Of a stretch of DNA of 64,000 nt, positions 61,577 to 64,000 are shown one piece after another. Within the stretch, counting starts at the first letter, position 1, and each line of letters begins with the position of its first letter. The notes beneath the pieces were generated by a model. The model ran no database searches and was not told the DNA's origin. It saw only the letters and a list, made by a program, of their open reading frames with translations. The position numbers were made by a program, and so were the translations under genes. Origin of the DNA: Paragordius varius. Its lineage: Eukaryota > Nematomorpha. The stretch covers positions 3,100,001-3,164,000 of the forward strand of contig OZ176056.1 of the NCBI GenBank assembly GCA_964247055.1, written 5' to 3'.

Positions 61577-62499
61577 CAAATCTGATATAAACGAATAATT
61601 TGGCGTTGACATTAGAAAAATCTGAGTCATAACCCGATTTCTTCGAAAAAAATTATTACACGAAAAAAGCATAATCATCCCAAACTGGGTAAACACAGGT
61701 ACAAACTGTATAACTATTTTGAGAACTAAACTAAAAATAAAAAATTATCTTGTCAATTTATATTTATATTATTAAATTTGAAAAAACATTTAATTAATAA
61801 TATAGTATTTACTGGAAAATGCAGCTGTATATACACATATTATTGATTTCGCTATAAAAATTCTGATTAGTAATATTCGTTGAAATTCGTAAAACCCAAT
61901 TCTAAAAACATGTGTGCAGACCCATTTTATATGAAATCTTTTTCTGATGAATTTATATAAAAGTGAAATGGTCAAAAAATGTAATATTTATAAATAAATT
62001 ATCCTCTAAAGGACGGTTTTAATGCAGGTTAAGACTCATTCTCATAACATAATGCTTATGGTTATTTTCATGTTATTACTTCTCAATTTATGAATAATAT
62101 CGCGTCTGGATATAGAAATTTTGCATGGAGTTTAAATTGATTTATTTTAATGTACTATTAATAGTTGAATCCTAATTTAAGAGAAAAAAATGTATGGCAT
62201 CAAACTGATTGCTTCTCAAAATAGAGAAAATAACCTACTTTTGTATGGAGGTTTTATTGATTCATTTTAGATTATTATTAATAGTTGAATCCTAATTAAA
62301 ATAGTTAAAATAATTAAAATGCTATATAAGTGTTTAATAGTTTGCGAATTACTTTATTGAATTGTCAGCTTTCCGCTCTAGCACTAGGTCAAACTATGTC
62401 AACGAATTGTCAGTGATACTAAATTTGGAATTTATCACAACGGTTAAATTTGTGTTTCAATGCATTAATTTAATAAACGCATCATTTTTTAAAAAAATT
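61577..62499. other. intergenic sequence with a short tandem duplication
   Basis: Two related segments (about 62123-62180 and 62245-62300) share 'TTAATAGTTGAATCCTAATT' at an offset near 121 bp. Nothing else recognised. Confidence 0.45.
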
Positions 62500-62760
62500 A
62501 TATATTTTGCACTAATTTTAGCAATATTTAGGGTACTTCATGCTATTAAGGCATGATGGAAACGGTATAATACTTTGTATTATCCATTTTTCTATTAAAG
62601 ATGCTGAACATTTTAATATCCTCGGAACTTTAAGTTGATGTGATAATGTTCAGCATCATCGAGTATAGAAAAAATGTGATAATAGATTCTTATTTTTATA
62701 CCGTTTCCATCATGCTTCAAAATAAAATAAGTACGCTTCAACAAAATTTTACTAATATTT
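62500..62760. repeat. foldback MITE family, best-preserved copy
   Basis: Arms 'GGTACTTCATGCTATTAAGG' with 'CATGATGGAAACGGTATAA' pair with 'TTATACCGTTTCCATCATG' and 'TAAGTACGCTTCAAC'. In the centre 'GATGCTGAACATT' pairs with 'AATGTTCAGCATC'. Other copies are near 4085, 19075 and 50045. Confidence 0.65.
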
Positions 62761-63035
62761 TATATTTGAAAAAGCATTTGAGATTATTTATTTATGATGC
62801 CATCTAGCACCGAGGTGTCCAACACAAATTTTAAGAGCCACATTTTTTAACTTGAATATTTATTGTATCATGCGCATAAAAAAGAAAGTATTTTTAAATT
62901 TGGCCCAATCCTAAACATATTGATATTTATTTTAAATGGCGGGGGTATAAAAGGTCCATAAAGTTATGAATATTATTAATTTAATTAGTTGATGTTTAAA
63001 ATATTATCAAAATGTTAAAACGTTGCCCTCTAAAA

Positions 63036-63621
63036 TTAACACTTCAATTCAAGTTGGGGTATCTAAATACCCCAGACTAAATTTGAGTAAGGATTTTTAA
63101 AAAACTACTTAAGGAAACGGTCCCAATTTAAATTTATCCTTCTATCCTGATAAAATTTATATAAATATGCCAAAATATCTAAATAAAATTTTGTTTTGAA
63201 AAAAAATTCCATGTCAAACTACTTGGCCGCCATTTTTATTTTACAAAAATTTTGCAAAATATCGTGTTTATTTAATTCTAACGTTAAAATTAAAGCTAAT
63301 TTTTTATTTTAATAACTTCTAACATTGATAGATATAGAAAAGCTGTTTAGTTTGAATTATTTTTTAATTTACCATTGCACACATGTCACGTTGACTAAAT
63401 TTTTACCTTTCGGTTTTAGCTTAAAAAAAATATATCAAGTATTTTTGAATAAAATTTTTTATATATTTGGGTTTATTAATGTTATATAAGTGCAAAATTT
63501 TGCCATGGTTTCGATTCATTCCATATTTTTAAAATAAGTCAATTATGAACAGGCCTGGGGTATTTAAATACCCCAATATGAATCGAAGGGCTAAAATGAA
63601 TGTGTTGTATCCAAGTGTTAA
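63036..63621 (+). mobile_element. TTAA-flanked MITE, copy 6, nearly complete
   Basis: TTAACACTTCAATTCAAGTT at the left with GGGGTATCTAAATACCCC. At the right are GGGGTATTTAAATACCCC, 'TGAATCGAAGG' and CCAAGTG-TTAA. A good reference copy together with 4902-5462. Confidence 0.78.
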
Positions 63622-64000
63622 ATATAGACTGGGTTTTTGACAAAGAATATGAAATTTTACATCAAAAAATTCTGTTTAGCAATCAGAGGTGATATATTAA
63701 CGGAGGCCATATCCAAAAATTATATCACGATTAAGATTCGGTTCTCAAATGTAATATATTTTAATTGATATTATTTGGGATGGAGCATTTAGCTAATGCG
63801 GGTGCAAATTTTAGACTGGGAACAGTAATCAAAAAAGTAATAATAATTTTTTATTCTCATTCTCTAAAAATAAACGAACCATACAAATTTGCTGGTTGTA
63901 GATAATATTTAGGATATTTTACCCTAAGTTCACCTAATAGGAGGCAAAATTGAAACATACATGTTGTTACCATAATATTATTAAAACGCATGCTTTCGAA
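63622..64000. other. terminal intergenic stretch
   Basis: A 42-codon ORF from 63780 (MEHLANAGANFRLGTV...) is the only open frame of note. It could be the edge of a gene continuing past the window, but there is no independent support. Confidence 0.3.

Overview
The window is AT-rich DNA from an invertebrate animal. It has spliced genes with long, transposon-filled introns, vertebrate/fly-type WEE1 and NAA50 orthologues, an ADAMTS-like protease with a thrombospondin repeat, and RTE, hAT, mariner and Helitron remnants. I cannot name the phylum. Gene models were built by hand from splice sites and phase; in the long models every exon join keeps frame and the summed length divides by three.

Layout. 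763-23063 (+): a fast-evolving secreted protein of Ig/FN3-like modules, each on its own phase 1-1 exon, joined by very small phase 1-1 exons; its introns hold MITEs, a Helitron, a mariner corpse and a SINE. 22.1-32.6 kb: a short signal-peptide ORF, an unidentified pseudogene, a dead hAT transposase with a Helitron nested just upstream of its start codon, an orphan terminal exon, a tandem duplication and a minus-strand Helitron. 33389-33862 (-): NAA50, intronless, head to head (168 bp apart) with a compact ADAMTS-like metalloprotease, 34031-45759 (+, 12 exons, 482 aa). The protease intron that splits the zinc-binding motif carries an RTE-type LINE. 46262-46438 (-): a 58-aa single-exon peptide precursor candidate ending W-G-R-R-K-K. 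46980-47904: another Helitron. 50761-58134 (+): WEE1 kinase, 10 exons, 946 aa. 60431-61501 (-): a three-exon secreted cysteine-rich peptide of 81 aa. The rest is intergenic sequence and repeats.

The genes do not form a pathway. WEE1 and NAA50 are conserved housekeeping genes. The other four (Ig/FN3 protein, protease, amidation-motif peptide, Cys-rich peptide) all start with a signal peptide or signal-like hydrophobic segment, have a TATA box about 45-115 bp upstream of the ATG, and look lineage-specific. They are the most likely new biology here.
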